A stretch of DNA of 23,954 nt from an uncultured Porphyromonas sp. (GCF_900541275.1 NZ_UQJH01000021.1:1-23954), one strand, 5' to 3'; shown: positions 8,790-16,031, counted from the stretch's first letter. Program-made: numbers and translations. Notes: generated by a model from the letters alone, not told the origin.

Positions 8790-10074
8790 ATTTCTTGTGC
8801 AGGTTGTGAATTAGTAAACTCCAAAAGACAATGGGCAATACAGCCATAGTTATACTGCTGTAAAGGTACCACTTTGCGCACTCATAAACAGAAGAGGCCG
8901 TCAGCAGCCCTCCCACGAGTATCATGGTTCTAGCGGATACTATGATGAGATTATACGGTTTTTCTGATACGGCGTCTAGGGGATTCCGGTACAGAAGGTA
9001 GATTGCGCGTGGAATAAGAGAAAGAGCAAAGAATACGGTGATACTTGCCACTTCCATAAAATCATCACTGAATAAAATCCTGATGAGCGACTGATCAAAG
9101 GCAATAATCAATGCTGCACCTACTGCCGATAGGATCAAAAAGAGGATGGTAGCAATACGCATAATTAGTCTGATCTTTGACCACTGTCCATCCTTAGATA
9201 GCTTTGAGACTCTCTGAAGGAAAACGCCACCAGTGAAGGCAAAGAGCGGCGCTATTGTCAAGGGTAGTGCCAACCCTGCAGAATAGATACCAACACTCTT
9301 TAGATCAAAGCGAGACAGAATAATCGTCAGTGGGATTACGTCCTGCAAGTATAAGATGACATCATGCAACATCCTGGAGAATCCGTAGAGAAATAGTTTC
9401 TTAATGGCACACCGAAGAGCATATATCTTGTGTCTTATCCATCCAATATCATAGAGAAGTTGCCTGACTTTAACTACAGAATAAAGCAACACAGAGAGGT
9501 ACGAAGCGAGCACTACGCCATAGACATCCTTCCGAAAGAGAAGAGTCATGACGAGACAGATCGTGCTACATAAGATCTGTGAGCTATTGTACTTTCTGAA
9601 GTCTCCAACTCCTTGGTAGTAGGAGAAGAGCGTATTACTAATAGCCTGGGCAACAGCGAATAAAAACGTAACACACAGGGTGAGGAGTGGTAGTCCTCCT
9701 ACACCATCCTCTCCAAATAACAGACGCCCCAACTCCTCAGGGGCAATCAGCATACAGCAGATACAAGGTATGGCGTAGAGGCAAATCACAAAAAGAGCCG
9801 AGCAGAGTAGCAGTTGTCTCATCTTGGAAGACGTACCACCTTGCCGAGCGACATACCTTGGGAGAGCAATCGTCATACCACCTGTTAGTACTGAGGACAG
9901 TACGCCTCCCGCTCTCTTAATAAGACTAAACAGGGCAAACCCAGCCACTCCGGTGTATATGCTGACAACCTTGTTTACGCCAAAAACGGAGATAAGCATT
10001 GCTACCTGGGCAAGCCCCACGTAGAACACATCTCTCGTCAGTTTATAAGACAAGGCTCTCTTGATCAACGACAT
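8770..10074 (-). CDS. wzx: Polysaccharide flippase (Wzx/MATE-like)
   Basis: The 434-residue integral membrane protein has about 12 to 14 hydrophobic segments. It probably moves the undecaprenyl-linked repeat unit across the cytoplasmic membrane. Its N-terminus (FYVGLAQVAMLISVF, then GVAGFALFSLIKRAGG) has the usual Wzx layout: a first helix, a glycine-rich turn and a second helix. It sits next to the polymerase, as expected of a Wzx/Wzy pathway. Base composition is low in GC, and Wzx proteins diverge quickly, so the call rests on topology and context. The start lies 11 bp after the polymerase stop. Confidence 0.85.
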   Translation of the reverse strand: MSLIKRALSYKLTRDVFYVGLAQVAMLISVFGVNKVVSIYTGVAGFALFSLIKRAGGVLSSVLTGGMTIALPRYVARQGGTSSKMRQLLLCSALFVICLYAIPCICCMLIAPEELGRLLFGEDGVGGLPLLTLCVTFLFAVAQAISNTLFSYYQGVGDFRKYNSSQILCSTICLVMTLLFRKDVYGVVLASYLSVLLYSVVKVRQLLYDIGWIRHKIYALRCAIKKLFLYGFSRMLHDVILYLQDVIPLTIILSRFDLKSVGIYSAGLALPLTIAPLFAFTGGVFLQRVSKLSKDGQWSKIRLIMRIATILFLILSAVGAALIIAFDQSLIRILFSDDFMEVASITVFFALSLIPRAIYLLYRNPLDAVSEKPYNLIIVSARTMILVGGLLTASSVYECAKWYLYSSITMAVLPIVFWSLLIHNLHKKYVSSEI

Positions 10075-10085
10075 CTTCAGAGCAA

Positions 10086-11099
10086 TTACTCAAGCAATAT
10101 ATCAACATTCGTTAGCATTAGGCGGGTCGCTGTAAAAGTAAAGGTTGGCAAAATCAGCACCAAAGAAAGTATAGCATTCAATATGCATCGCTGACGGTAA
10201 TAGTTGATATACTTCACTGAGTACATCATCATCAAGGGCAAAATAAAAAGGCCTATCCTTTCATAGTACAGGGATGTCCCCTGTACCCAATACGCAGTAA
10301 CGGCAATGACAAGCAAATAAAATATCGTGAGTATGTCCTTTCTAAAATCAATCCTATTCCCGAGCATACGCCACGTATATATGCAAAAGGAAGCACTTAG
10401 AATAATAGTCAGCAAGTAGAGGATGTTAGAGTTTGATCCTGTATTTTCCAGATAGTCTGTCGCAAAGAGCTTAGGGGACAACACCACCATTACTGCCAGC
10501 ATAAGAGAGTATAAGTACCCCGGCACTTTCTTCTGCTGAGACGCAATCCATACAGCACCTACAAACATCAGGCTCCCACTATGGATGAGAGCGGCAACCA
10601 TCAGAAGGGCAAAAAACTTCCATTGCTTACTATATGAGGCAGATAGAATGTAGAGAAGAAAGACACTTGCAATATACTGTCGATAAATATTCTGCAAGTC
10701 AAACACACCTATGAAGCTTACATAGAATAGTGGAATAAAGTAATAGGGCAGACCAATGTTTTTCCGAATCCTTATCATCAGAACAAATGAGACCACATCC
10801 CATACAAAGAGGATAACGTATGGACTTATTCCCGCTGCATAGAATAAGGAATTGGTGCCCCAAAACAATATATTCTTCAGATAGTATGGTGTTGATAGCA
10901 TTTCTCTAAAGCCAACCCTCATACTCTCAATATAAACCAACATATCGGAGTGAGGATTAGCCCTGACAACGAGAGACAGCACAACTAAAACCACAAAAAC
11001 AAGAAAGTCTCTCTTAAAAGAGGCCTTTCTGTAATCATTGACTGCAAACACCAGAGTCAATAGCGATAGGACTATGTATGCAATGTACTCGTATGACAT
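10086..11099 (-). CDS. EpsG/Wzy-family polysaccharide polymerase
   Basis: A 337-residue membrane protein with about ten hydrophobic helices. It probably joins repeat units on the periplasmic face of the inner membrane. Landmarks of EpsG-like polymerases are RANPHSDMLVYIE near residues 45-58, NIYRQYIASVF in a central helix, and ALIHSGSLMF with the conserved His-x-Ser. The DNA is the most AT-rich in the window (33% GC in 10681-10740). It is the first intact gene of the operon, beginning 12 bp after a short remnant ORF. Confidence 0.85.
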   Translation of the reverse strand: MSYEYIAYIVLSLLTLVFAVNDYRKASFKRDFLVFVVLVVLSLVVRANPHSDMLVYIESMRVGFREMLSTPYYLKNILFWGTNSLFYAAGISPYVILFVWDVVSFVLMIRIRKNIGLPYYFIPLFYVSFIGVFDLQNIYRQYIASVFLLYILSASYSKQWKFFALLMVAALIHSGSLMFVGAVWIASQQKKVPGYLYSLMLAVMVVLSPKLFATDYLENTGSNSNILYLLTIILSASFCIYTWRMLGNRIDFRKDILTIFYLLVIAVTAYWVQGTSLYYERIGLFILPLMMMYSVKYINYYRQRCILNAILSLVLILPTFTFTATRLMLTNVDILLE

Positions 11100-11111
11100 A
11101 AGAATAATATA

Positions 11112-11330
11112 CTAACGAGTCTGTAACACGAGAATCCATCCAGACATACACAAACATCTAAACTGCAGTAGGCTACGGTAGATGAGGATGGTATAGATGA
11201 TCAGATGGAAGGAGGAATTGAGGACATTGATCACCTCAAGTGAAAGAAAGTTCTCGAGTATGAGTCGGTGCCCTTTGGCTGTGGACGAAAGTCTGCGGAG
11301 AGGGTTGTTATGAGACGAGAGTTCACCCAT
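11112..11330 (-). pseudogene. Short ORF, probable truncated N-terminus of a second flippase
   Basis: The ORF encodes 72 residues at the head of the polysaccharide operon. The segment ILENFLSLEVINVLNSSF resembles the conserved opening of Wzx flippases (NFLSL, a few residues, then VLN before a hydrophobic helix). One hydrophobic helix follows, then the similarity stops and the frame ends at 11112. It therefore looks like a remnant of an older flippase gene left when the locus was replaced. It could also be a genuine small membrane protein. Only 12 bp separate it from the polymerase start. Confidence 0.4.
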
Positions 11331-11449
11331 TGACTATCCTATGATTTATAGCCAATGTACCTCCGCGCCAAGAGTCCCGTCCCTTCGTTCTCCTGCCTAA
11401 GAAAGTGTCCCTCACTCGCCTCATGGTGTATTATCTTCTATTATCGCCC

Positions 11450-11457
11450 CAAAGGTA
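11450..11457 (-). promoter_or_regulatory. -7 box of the polysaccharide operon promoter
   Basis: Minus-strand TACCTTTG fits TAnnTTTG and lies about 120 bp before the first ORF of the leftward operon. No TTTG or GAGACAA stands at the usual -33 distance, so an activator may be needed. The CTAATA palindrome array begins about 100 bp further upstream. Confidence 0.45.
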
Positions 11458-11560
11458 CCATTAATAATTGATCTTCACATACCCACCGACCGGTCGGACA
11501 GACGGGAGAGGGCTCCCCACCGATTTAGCTGCAGTGTACCCCGTCCGAGGAGAGGTTTTT

Positions 11561-11620
11561 CTAATACCGATATTAGAGTTTTCTAATACCGATATTAGTG
11601 TCGCCTAATATCGGTATTAG
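11561..11620. repeat. Three 16-bp palindromes at exact 22-bp spacing
   Basis: CTAATACCGATATTAG occurs at 11561-11576 and 11583-11598 and in inverted form at 11605-11620. Each copy is itself a palindrome apart from its centre (CTAATA/TATTAG arms). All starts are 22 bp apart, about two helical turns, so bound dimers would lie on one face of the DNA. T/A runs flank the copies. An operator array for an unknown regulator is the simplest reading; a dispersed repeat is the alternative. Confidence 0.7.
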
Positions 11621-11663
11621 AAATTTGCTTGAAGGGGGGGTTGTCTCAGCCCCATGCGCAACC

Positions 11664-11691
11664 TGTCGGACGAGTCGGACGGCGCAAAGAA
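11664..11691 (+). repeat. GTCGGAC direct repeat, copy 1
   Basis: The 28-bp stretch containing GTCGGAC twice and then GGCGCAAA recurs at 11957-11984 with two base differences. The sequence before it is also similar (ATGCGC here, GTGCGC in the other copy). The second copy directly follows one of the double-hairpin elements. Confidence 0.65.
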
Positions 11692-11715
11692 TAACCATCA
11701 ATAGATGGCATGCCT

Positions 11716-11779
11716 GCATCCGGAGGATGCTCCTTCCATAGGCATCGGTCATCGGCACTTCGTGTCTCGACCGATGCCT
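11716..11779 (-). repeat. Double-hairpin repeat, copy A (inverted)
   Basis: On the minus strand this copy has a long hairpin (AGGCATCGGTC 11740-11750 with GACCGATGCCT 11769-11779) followed by a small one (GCATCC, GGATGC; 11716-11730). The order and the linker match copies B and C on the plus strand. Its small stem differs from theirs by a paired change. Confidence 0.6.
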
Positions 11780-11880
11780 AAGCAAACATATATATGCCTC
11801 GATCCCTTGGGGTGACCGGGAGGGGGATGACTGCTCGGCGACTCCCTGGCGGGGTCGAGGGGATTTGGTGGGTATCTGCA

Positions 11881-11937
11881 CATCGGTCACCGCTTCGCGG
11901 ATGACCGATGCCTAAGGAAAGAGCACCCTAAGGGTGC
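11881..11937 (+). repeat. Double-hairpin repeat, copy B
   Basis: CATCGGTCA at 11881-11889 pairs with TGACCGATG at 11902-11910, with a nested CCGC/GCGG stem inside. The linker CCTAAGGAAAGA follows, then GCACCC 11923-11928 pairs with GGGTGC 11932-11937 and AATCC comes next. Similarity to copy C begins about 50 bp earlier at GCTCGGCGA. Confidence 0.65.
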
Positions 11938-11956
11938 AATCCCCCGTGCGCTATCT

Positions 11957-11984
11957 TGTCGGACAAGTCGGACGGCGCAAATAA
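11957..11984 (+). repeat. GTCGGAC direct repeat, copy 2
   Basis: Near-identical to 11664-11691 (two differences). It lies 20 bp after the double-hairpin copy B. Confidence 0.65.
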
Positions 11985-12053
11985 CTCCAGGTGGTTACCT
12001 GGAAGGTCAGGCAAGCTCGGCGATACCTGGACGGGAGTGCGGGTGCGTTGCAG

Positions 12054-12115
12054 ATCGGTCACCCGCAAAGCAGTGACCGATGCCTACGGAGATTGCACCC
12101 CTCCCGGGGTGCAAT
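12054..12115 (+). repeat. Double-hairpin repeat, copy C
   Basis: ATCGGTCAC at 12054-12062 pairs with GTGACCGAT at 12073-12081. The linker GCCTACGGAG leads to a perfect 10-bp stem, ATTGCACCCC 12092-12101 with GGGGTGCAAT 12106-12115. The small stem is longer than in copies A and B but conserved in position. Confidence 0.65.
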
Positions 12116-12136
12116 CCTCAGCCCGGTAATGCACGC

Positions 12137-12200
12137 CTGTCGATCCCGGAGGGGCGTAGCCCCTCCGGGGTGCGCCTCCCCGTCTGTCGATCCCGGAGGG
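12137..12200 (+). repeat. 17-bp direct repeat with embedded perfect hairpin
   Basis: CTGTCGATCCCGGAGGG occurs at 12137-12153 and again at 12184-12200. The first copy begins an 11-bp perfect hairpin (CCCGGAGGGGC 12145-12155, loop GTA, complement 12159-12169). No T-tract follows, so it is not an obvious terminator. It lies just upstream of the pstS promoter region. Confidence 0.65.
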
Positions 12201-12213
12201 ATCACCCCTCCTC

Positions 12214-12270
12214 CGTAACAGCAATGTCACACGAGCGTAACGGCAAGGTATAACCGCCTCGGTACCTTTG
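12214..12270 (+). promoter_or_regulatory. pst operon promoter with Pho-box-like array
   Basis: The -7 box TACCTTTG lies at 12263-12270 and no TTTG is at the -33 position. Instead, four 7-bp units occur at an exact 11-bp period: CGTAACA (12214), TGTCACA (12225), CGTAACG (12236) and GGTATAA (12247). All have GT at positions 2-3, and three of four have A at position 5, C at position 6 and A at position 7. Units of 7 bp with 4-bp spacers, ending about 10 bp before the promoter core, are the layout of PhoB binding sites in other bacteria. The regulator encoded at 16717 is the likely binder. Confidence 0.6.
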
Positions 12271-12304
12271 TCGCAAAGAGACAGATACTCATACATTATA
12301 TATT

Positions 12305-13360
12305 GTGGCAAAGCAATTTCTGATCTACTCCTTGCTGGGTCTGGCGCTCCTTCCGTGGCTTAGCGGCTGCGCCGGCTCGAAGACCCTAAGCGGTGCCGGA
12401 GCGACTTTCCCTGCCCCCTTCTACATCGAGGTGGCGAAGCAGTATGGCGATGCGGAGGGCATCCATGTGAGCTACGGCGGTGTCGGCAGCGGCGCCGGTC
12501 AGCGCAATCTGGCCGAGACGACGGTGGACTTTGGCGGCACCGACGAGTTCCTCTCCGACGAGAAGATCGCCAAGGCCATGCCTATGCCGATCATCCACAT
12601 CCCCACGTGCATCGGTGGCATCGTCATCGCCTACAACCTCGAGGGCATCGAGGAGCTTCGGCTCACGCCTGAGGTGATCTCGGGGATATACACCGGGCGG
12701 ATCACGGAGTGGAATGACCCGGCGATCCGGGAGCTCAATCCCGACCTCACCCTGCCCGACCAAAGGGTGATCCCGATCTACCGCACGGACGGCAGTGGTA
12801 CCACCTTCGTCTTCTCGAGCTACATGAGCAAGGTCGACTCGGTGTGGCGCGAGGAGCTGGGCGCTGCCAAGACGCTGGATATCAAGGTGGGCAATGCCGC
12901 CAAGGGCAATCCCGGCGTCGCCGGCGTGATCTCCTCCACCCCCGGTGCGATCGGCTACATCGGCTCGGAGTACTCCATGGCTCTTGGCATCCCCGCAGCA
13001 GCAATCCGCAACCGCTCGGGGCACTTCATCGCCCCCACGATGGAGAGCATCTCCCTCTCCGCCAACCTAAGCGACTTCCCCGATGACACGCGGGTGATGA
13101 TCGCCGACAGTCCCGACCCTGACGCCTACCCCATCAGCACGATGACCTGGCTCATCGTCTACAAGGAGCAGAGCTATGGTCACAGGAGCCTCGAGAGCGC
13201 CCGACTGCTGCAGGACTTCCTCTACTACATCGTCGGCGAGGAGACGCACGAGGCGGCGCGCAAGACCCACTACGCCTCCCTCCCACCCCTTGCCCTTGAG
13301 AAGGCGAGAGCCGTCATCGCCTCCATGACCTACCAGGGTAAGCCCCTGAGCGAACCATGA
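12305..13360 (+). CDS. pstS: Phosphate ABC transporter substrate-binding lipoprotein PstS
   Basis: It captures phosphate and delivers it to PstCA. The 351 residues begin with a lipoprotein signal; the hydrophobic stretch ends in LSGC with Cys22 as the lipid-modified residue. SGAGATFPAPFY (about 29-40), GVGSGAGQ, DFGGTDEFLS and the RTDGSGTTFVFSSYMSK region contain the phosphate-binding Ser, Thr, Asp and Arg positions of the PstS family. The likely start is GTG at 12305, because the mature protein and signal fit and no ATG precedes it. It is first in the operon, behind a Pho-box-like promoter, and overlaps pstC by 4 bp. Confidence 0.95.
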   Translation: MAKQFLIYSLLGLALLPWLSGCAGSKTLSGAGATFPAPFYIEVAKQYGDAEGIHVSYGGVGSGAGQRNLAETTVDFGGTDEFLSDEKIAKAMPMPIIHIPTCIGGIVIAYNLEGIEELRLTPEVISGIYTGRITEWNDPAIRELNPDLTLPDQRVIPIYRTDGSGTTFVFSSYMSKVDSVWREELGAAKTLDIKVGNAAKGNPGVAGVISSTPGAIGYIGSEYSMALGIPAAAIRNRSGHFIAPTMESISLSANLSDFPDDTRVMIADSPDPDAYPISTMTWLIVYKEQSYGHRSLESARLLQDFLYYIVGEETHEAARKTHYASLPPLALEKARAVIASMTYQGKPLSEP

Positions 13361-14226
13361 AAAAAGACCGTTTCTTCAACACCCTGCTGACGATCGTCGG
13401 CATCGGGTTCATCCTCCTTACTGCCGCAATCATCTACACGCTTGCCTCGATGAGTGGTCCCGCAGTGAGCCACTTCGGCTTCCTCGACTTCCTCTCAGGT
13501 AGCGAGTGGAGCGACAAGACACAGAGCTACGGCGCCTGGCCCTTCATCGTCGGCACGCTAGAGACCTCGCTCCTGGCACTGCTCCTCTGCATCCCCTTCT
13601 CCCTCGCCGTGGCGCTCTTCTCCGGTGAATACTTTAGGGGAAAGAAGATCGCCGCTGTCGTCAGCTCCGTCGTGGACATGCTGGCGGGGATCCCCTCGAT
13701 CGTCTATGGTCTCTGGGGCTTCTACACCATCCGCCACCTGATGATCGTCTGGGGGTGGAGCGAGCAGGGCTTCGGCGTCATCCTCGCCTCGATCGTCCTC
13801 GCGATCATGATCATCCCCTACGCCTCGTCGCTCTCGACCGAATTCATCTCCATGGTGCCGGGAGAACTGAAGGAGGCCGCCTATGGCCTCGGGGCGACCC
13901 GCTTCGAGGTGATCAAGAGCGTCTCCCTCCCCGGTGCTGCGTCGGGCATCTTTGCCGCCTACACCCTCGCCTTTGGCCGCGCCCTCGGTGAGACGATGGC
14001 AGTGACGATGCTGATCGGGAATACGAGCAACATCCCCTTCACCCTGAGTGAGAGCGGGGACCTGATCGAGACCGGCAATACGATGGCATCGGTGATTGCC
14101 AACCAATTTGGCGAGGCGACGGGGCTGAAGCTCAGCGCCCTCTTCGCCATCGGTCTGATCCTTTTCCTCATCACGGCGCTGATCAACTGTGCCGCCAAGG
14201 TCATCATATCCAGACTTAAGCCATGA
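13357..14226 (+). CDS. pstC: Phosphate ABC transporter permease PstC
   Basis: One of the two membrane subunits of the high-affinity phosphate importer. The 289 residues have about six transmembrane helices, the first near residues 10-32. The EAA loop that contacts PstB appears as KEAAYGLGATRFEVIKS, followed by GRALGETMAVTMLIGN. The start ATG overlaps the pstS stop by 4 bp, and the end overlaps pstA by 4 bp, so all three are probably translationally coupled. The order C then A, and the shorter N-terminus here, support this naming. Confidence 0.93.
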   Translation: MKKDRFFNTLLTIVGIGFILLTAAIIYTLASMSGPAVSHFGFLDFLSGSEWSDKTQSYGAWPFIVGTLETSLLALLLCIPFSLAVALFSGEYFRGKKIAAVVSSVVDMLAGIPSIVYGLWGFYTIRHLMIVWGWSEQGFGVILASIVLAIMIIPYASSLSTEFISMVPGELKEAAYGLGATRFEVIKSVSLPGAASGIFAAYTLAFGRALGETMAVTMLIGNTSNIPFTLSESGDLIETGNTMASVIANQFGEATGLKLSALFAIGLILFLITALINCAAKVIISRLKP

Positions 14227-15131
14227 GCAGCAGCCACAACTCCCTCGAGTCCTTCGCCCAGAGGCCGACACACCAGCAGCGCCGCCGTGCGGTCAGCCGG
14301 GTCGCCTTTGTCCTCGTCTGTCTCCTCAGCATCGCCACAGCGATCCCGCTCCTGGCAATCCTTATCGAACTGATCACCAAGGGCTGGCATCAGCTCAATC
14401 TCGACTTCTTCACCAGCGTCGTCCCCTCCTCTATCGAGGCGATGCTGGCCAAGCAGAGCGGTCAGCCGATCCCCGGTGGTATCCTCAATGGCATCGTCGG
14501 CACCCTCATCATGGTGGGTCTTGCCTCGCTCATCTCGATCCCCTTCGGACTCCTCGGCGGCATCTACCTCCACATCCATAGGGGGAAAAAGATGGCGACC
14601 CTCGTCCGCACGCTTGCCGACATCCTCCAGGGCGTGCCGTCGATCATCTGCGGCATCCTCGTCTACATGTGGGTGGTGCGCGCCATGCACAGCTACAGTG
14701 CCGTCGCTGGAGCGGTCGCCCTCGCACTGATGATGATCCCGATGATCACCCGTAGCACTGAGGAGGCGCTCAATATGCTGCCCGGCTCCCTCCTCGAGTC
14801 GGGGCTCGCCCTCGGCAGCTCCTACACCTCCGTCATGCTTCACGTGCTGCTCCCCTCCGCCATCGGAGCGATCATCACCGGGATCCTCCTCTCCATCTCC
14901 CGCGTGATGGGGGAGACGGCACCGCTGATGGTCACCGCCCTCGGCGCCACGTATGTCAATCTCGACGTCACCAGCCCCACCTCCGCCGTCAGCCTCCTGA
15001 TCTGGGAGTTTTACAACGACCCTAACCTCGTCGACCTGATCTGGTCTACCGCCCTTTTCCTCCTGATCCTCATCCTGGCTCTCAACCTGACCGCCAAGAC
15101 GATTGCGGCAAAGCGGGGCGTGAAGAGATAA
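14223..15131 (+). CDS. pstA: Phosphate ABC transporter permease PstA
   Basis: The second membrane subunit of the phosphate importer, 302 residues with about six helices. After a basic cytoplasmic N-terminus (about 1-30) comes the first helix. The segment QGVPSIICGILVYMW and the EAA loop (EEALNMLPGSLLESGLALGS), then SRVMGETAPLMVTALG, are typical of PstA. It overlaps pstC by 4 bp and ends 21 bp before pstB. Confidence 0.93.
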   Translation: MSSSHNSLESFAQRPTHQQRRRAVSRVAFVLVCLLSIATAIPLLAILIELITKGWHQLNLDFFTSVVPSSIEAMLAKQSGQPIPGGILNGIVGTLIMVGLASLISIPFGLLGGIYLHIHRGKKMATLVRTLADILQGVPSIICGILVYMWVVRAMHSYSAVAGAVALALMMIPMITRSTEEALNMLPGSLLESGLALGSSYTSVMLHVLLPSAIGAIITGILLSISRVMGETAPLMVTALGATYVNLDVTSPTSAVSLLIWEFYNDPNLVDLIWSTALFLLILILALNLTAKTIAAKRGVKR

Positions 15132-15152
15132 ATGAAATAATCTTAGATTTGT

Positions 15153-16019
15153 ATGTCCACTACCACCAATAGCTCCACGAAGGTCATGAGACAGCCCGGG
15201 AGTCAGATCCCCATAGCCGACAAGATCCTCTCGACCCACCGGCCGAGCCAAGAGGAGGACCTCACCCCGATCATCGAGGTGCGCGACCTCTCCGTCTCGT
15301 ACACGCCGGAGAAGCGGGCGATCAAGAGCATCAATTGCTCCTTCTACGAGCATCTCGTCACCGCCGTCATGGGGCCCAGCGGGTGCGGCAAGAGTACCCT
15401 CCTCAGGGCGATCAATCGCATGCACGACCTCTACCCCGAGATCCGTACCGAGGGTCAGATCCTCCTCCACGACCGCGACCTGATGCAGATGAGCCCTATG
15501 GAGGCGAGGCGAATGGTGGGGATGGTCTTCCAGCGGCCCAACCCCTTCCCCACCATGTCCATCGCGGAGAATGTCCTCGCCGGGTACAAGCTCAATGGCA
15601 TCCACCTCTCCAAGGATGAGCGTGAGGAGGTGGTGCAGACCTCCCTCGAGAGCGTCGGCCTCTGGGAGGAGGTGAAGGATGTGACCCACCAGAGAGGCTC
15701 CTTCCTCTCCGGAGGACAGCAGCAGCGACTCTGCATCGCACGCGCCCTCGCCCTCCGGCCCGAGGTGCTGCTGATGGACGAGCCCACCTCCGCCCTCGAC
15801 CCCATATCCACCAATACCATCGAGGAGCTGATCCTCGAGCTGAAGGAGAACTACAGCATCATCATCGTGACACACAATATGGGTCAGGCGGCTCGCATCT
15901 CCGACAAGTCTGCCTTCATGTACCTCGGTGAGCTGATCGAGTACGACGACACTCAGAGGATGTTCACCACCCCGAGCGACAAGCGCACGGAGGACTACCT
16001 CACCGGAGTATTTAGCTAA
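15153..16019 (+). CDS. pstB: Phosphate ABC transporter ATP-binding protein PstB
   Basis: The ATPase that powers phosphate import. Of 288 residues, Walker A is GPSGCGKST (74-82), then comes the Q-loop region GMVFQRPNPFPTMSI, the signature LSGGQQQRLCIARALAL, Walker B LLMDEPTSALDP, and the switch histidine in IIVTHNMGQAARISD. The first 40 residues before IEVRDLSVSY form an extension about 30 residues longer than in E. coli PstB; a later ATG at 15189 would remove only part of it. A promoter-like TAGATTTG sits directly before the ATG but has no -33 partner, so it is probably chance. Confidence 0.95.
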   Translation: MSTTTNSSTKVMRQPGSQIPIADKILSTHRPSQEEDLTPIIEVRDLSVSYTPEKRAIKSINCSFYEHLVTAVMGPSGCGKSTLLRAINRMHDLYPEIRTEGQILLHDRDLMQMSPMEARRMVGMVFQRPNPFPTMSIAENVLAGYKLNGIHLSKDEREEVVQTSLESVGLWEEVKDVTHQRGSFLSGGQQQRLCIARALALRPEVLLMDEPTSALDPISTNTIEELILELKENYSIIIVTHNMGQAARISDKSAFMYLGELIEYDDTQRMFTTPSDKRTEDYLTGVFS

Positions 16020-16031
16020 GCACCACACACC

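Larger units (their letters stand above)
11331..12304. other. Repeat-rich intergenic region between divergent polysaccharide and phosphate operons
   Basis: About 970 bp with no convincing gene. It contains a -7 box for the leftward operon (11457-11450), three CTAATA palindromes (11561-11620), two copies of a 28-bp GTCGGAC repeat (11664-11691 and 11957-11984), three copies of a double-hairpin element (11716-11779, 11881-11937, 12054-12115), a 17-bp direct repeat with a perfect hairpin (12137-12200), and a Pho-box-like array with the -7 box of pstS (12214-12270). Short frames crossing the repeats appear to be by-products of them. Confidence 0.7.

Noticed and set aside
11561..11620. CRISPR array
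   Set aside because: The repeats are 16 bp with 6-bp spacers, one copy is inverted, and no cas genes are nearby.
11573..12311. Short frames crossing the intergenic repeats (11573-11890 minus, 11991-12218 plus, 12084-12311 minus)
   Set aside because: They run across palindromes and repeat copies, are rich in Arg and Pro, and show no domain or start signal.
15144..15151. Internal promoter box TAGATTTG directly before pstB
   Set aside because: It fits TAnnTTTG but has no -33 partner and touches the start codon. Chance is likely in an operon with continuous coupling.
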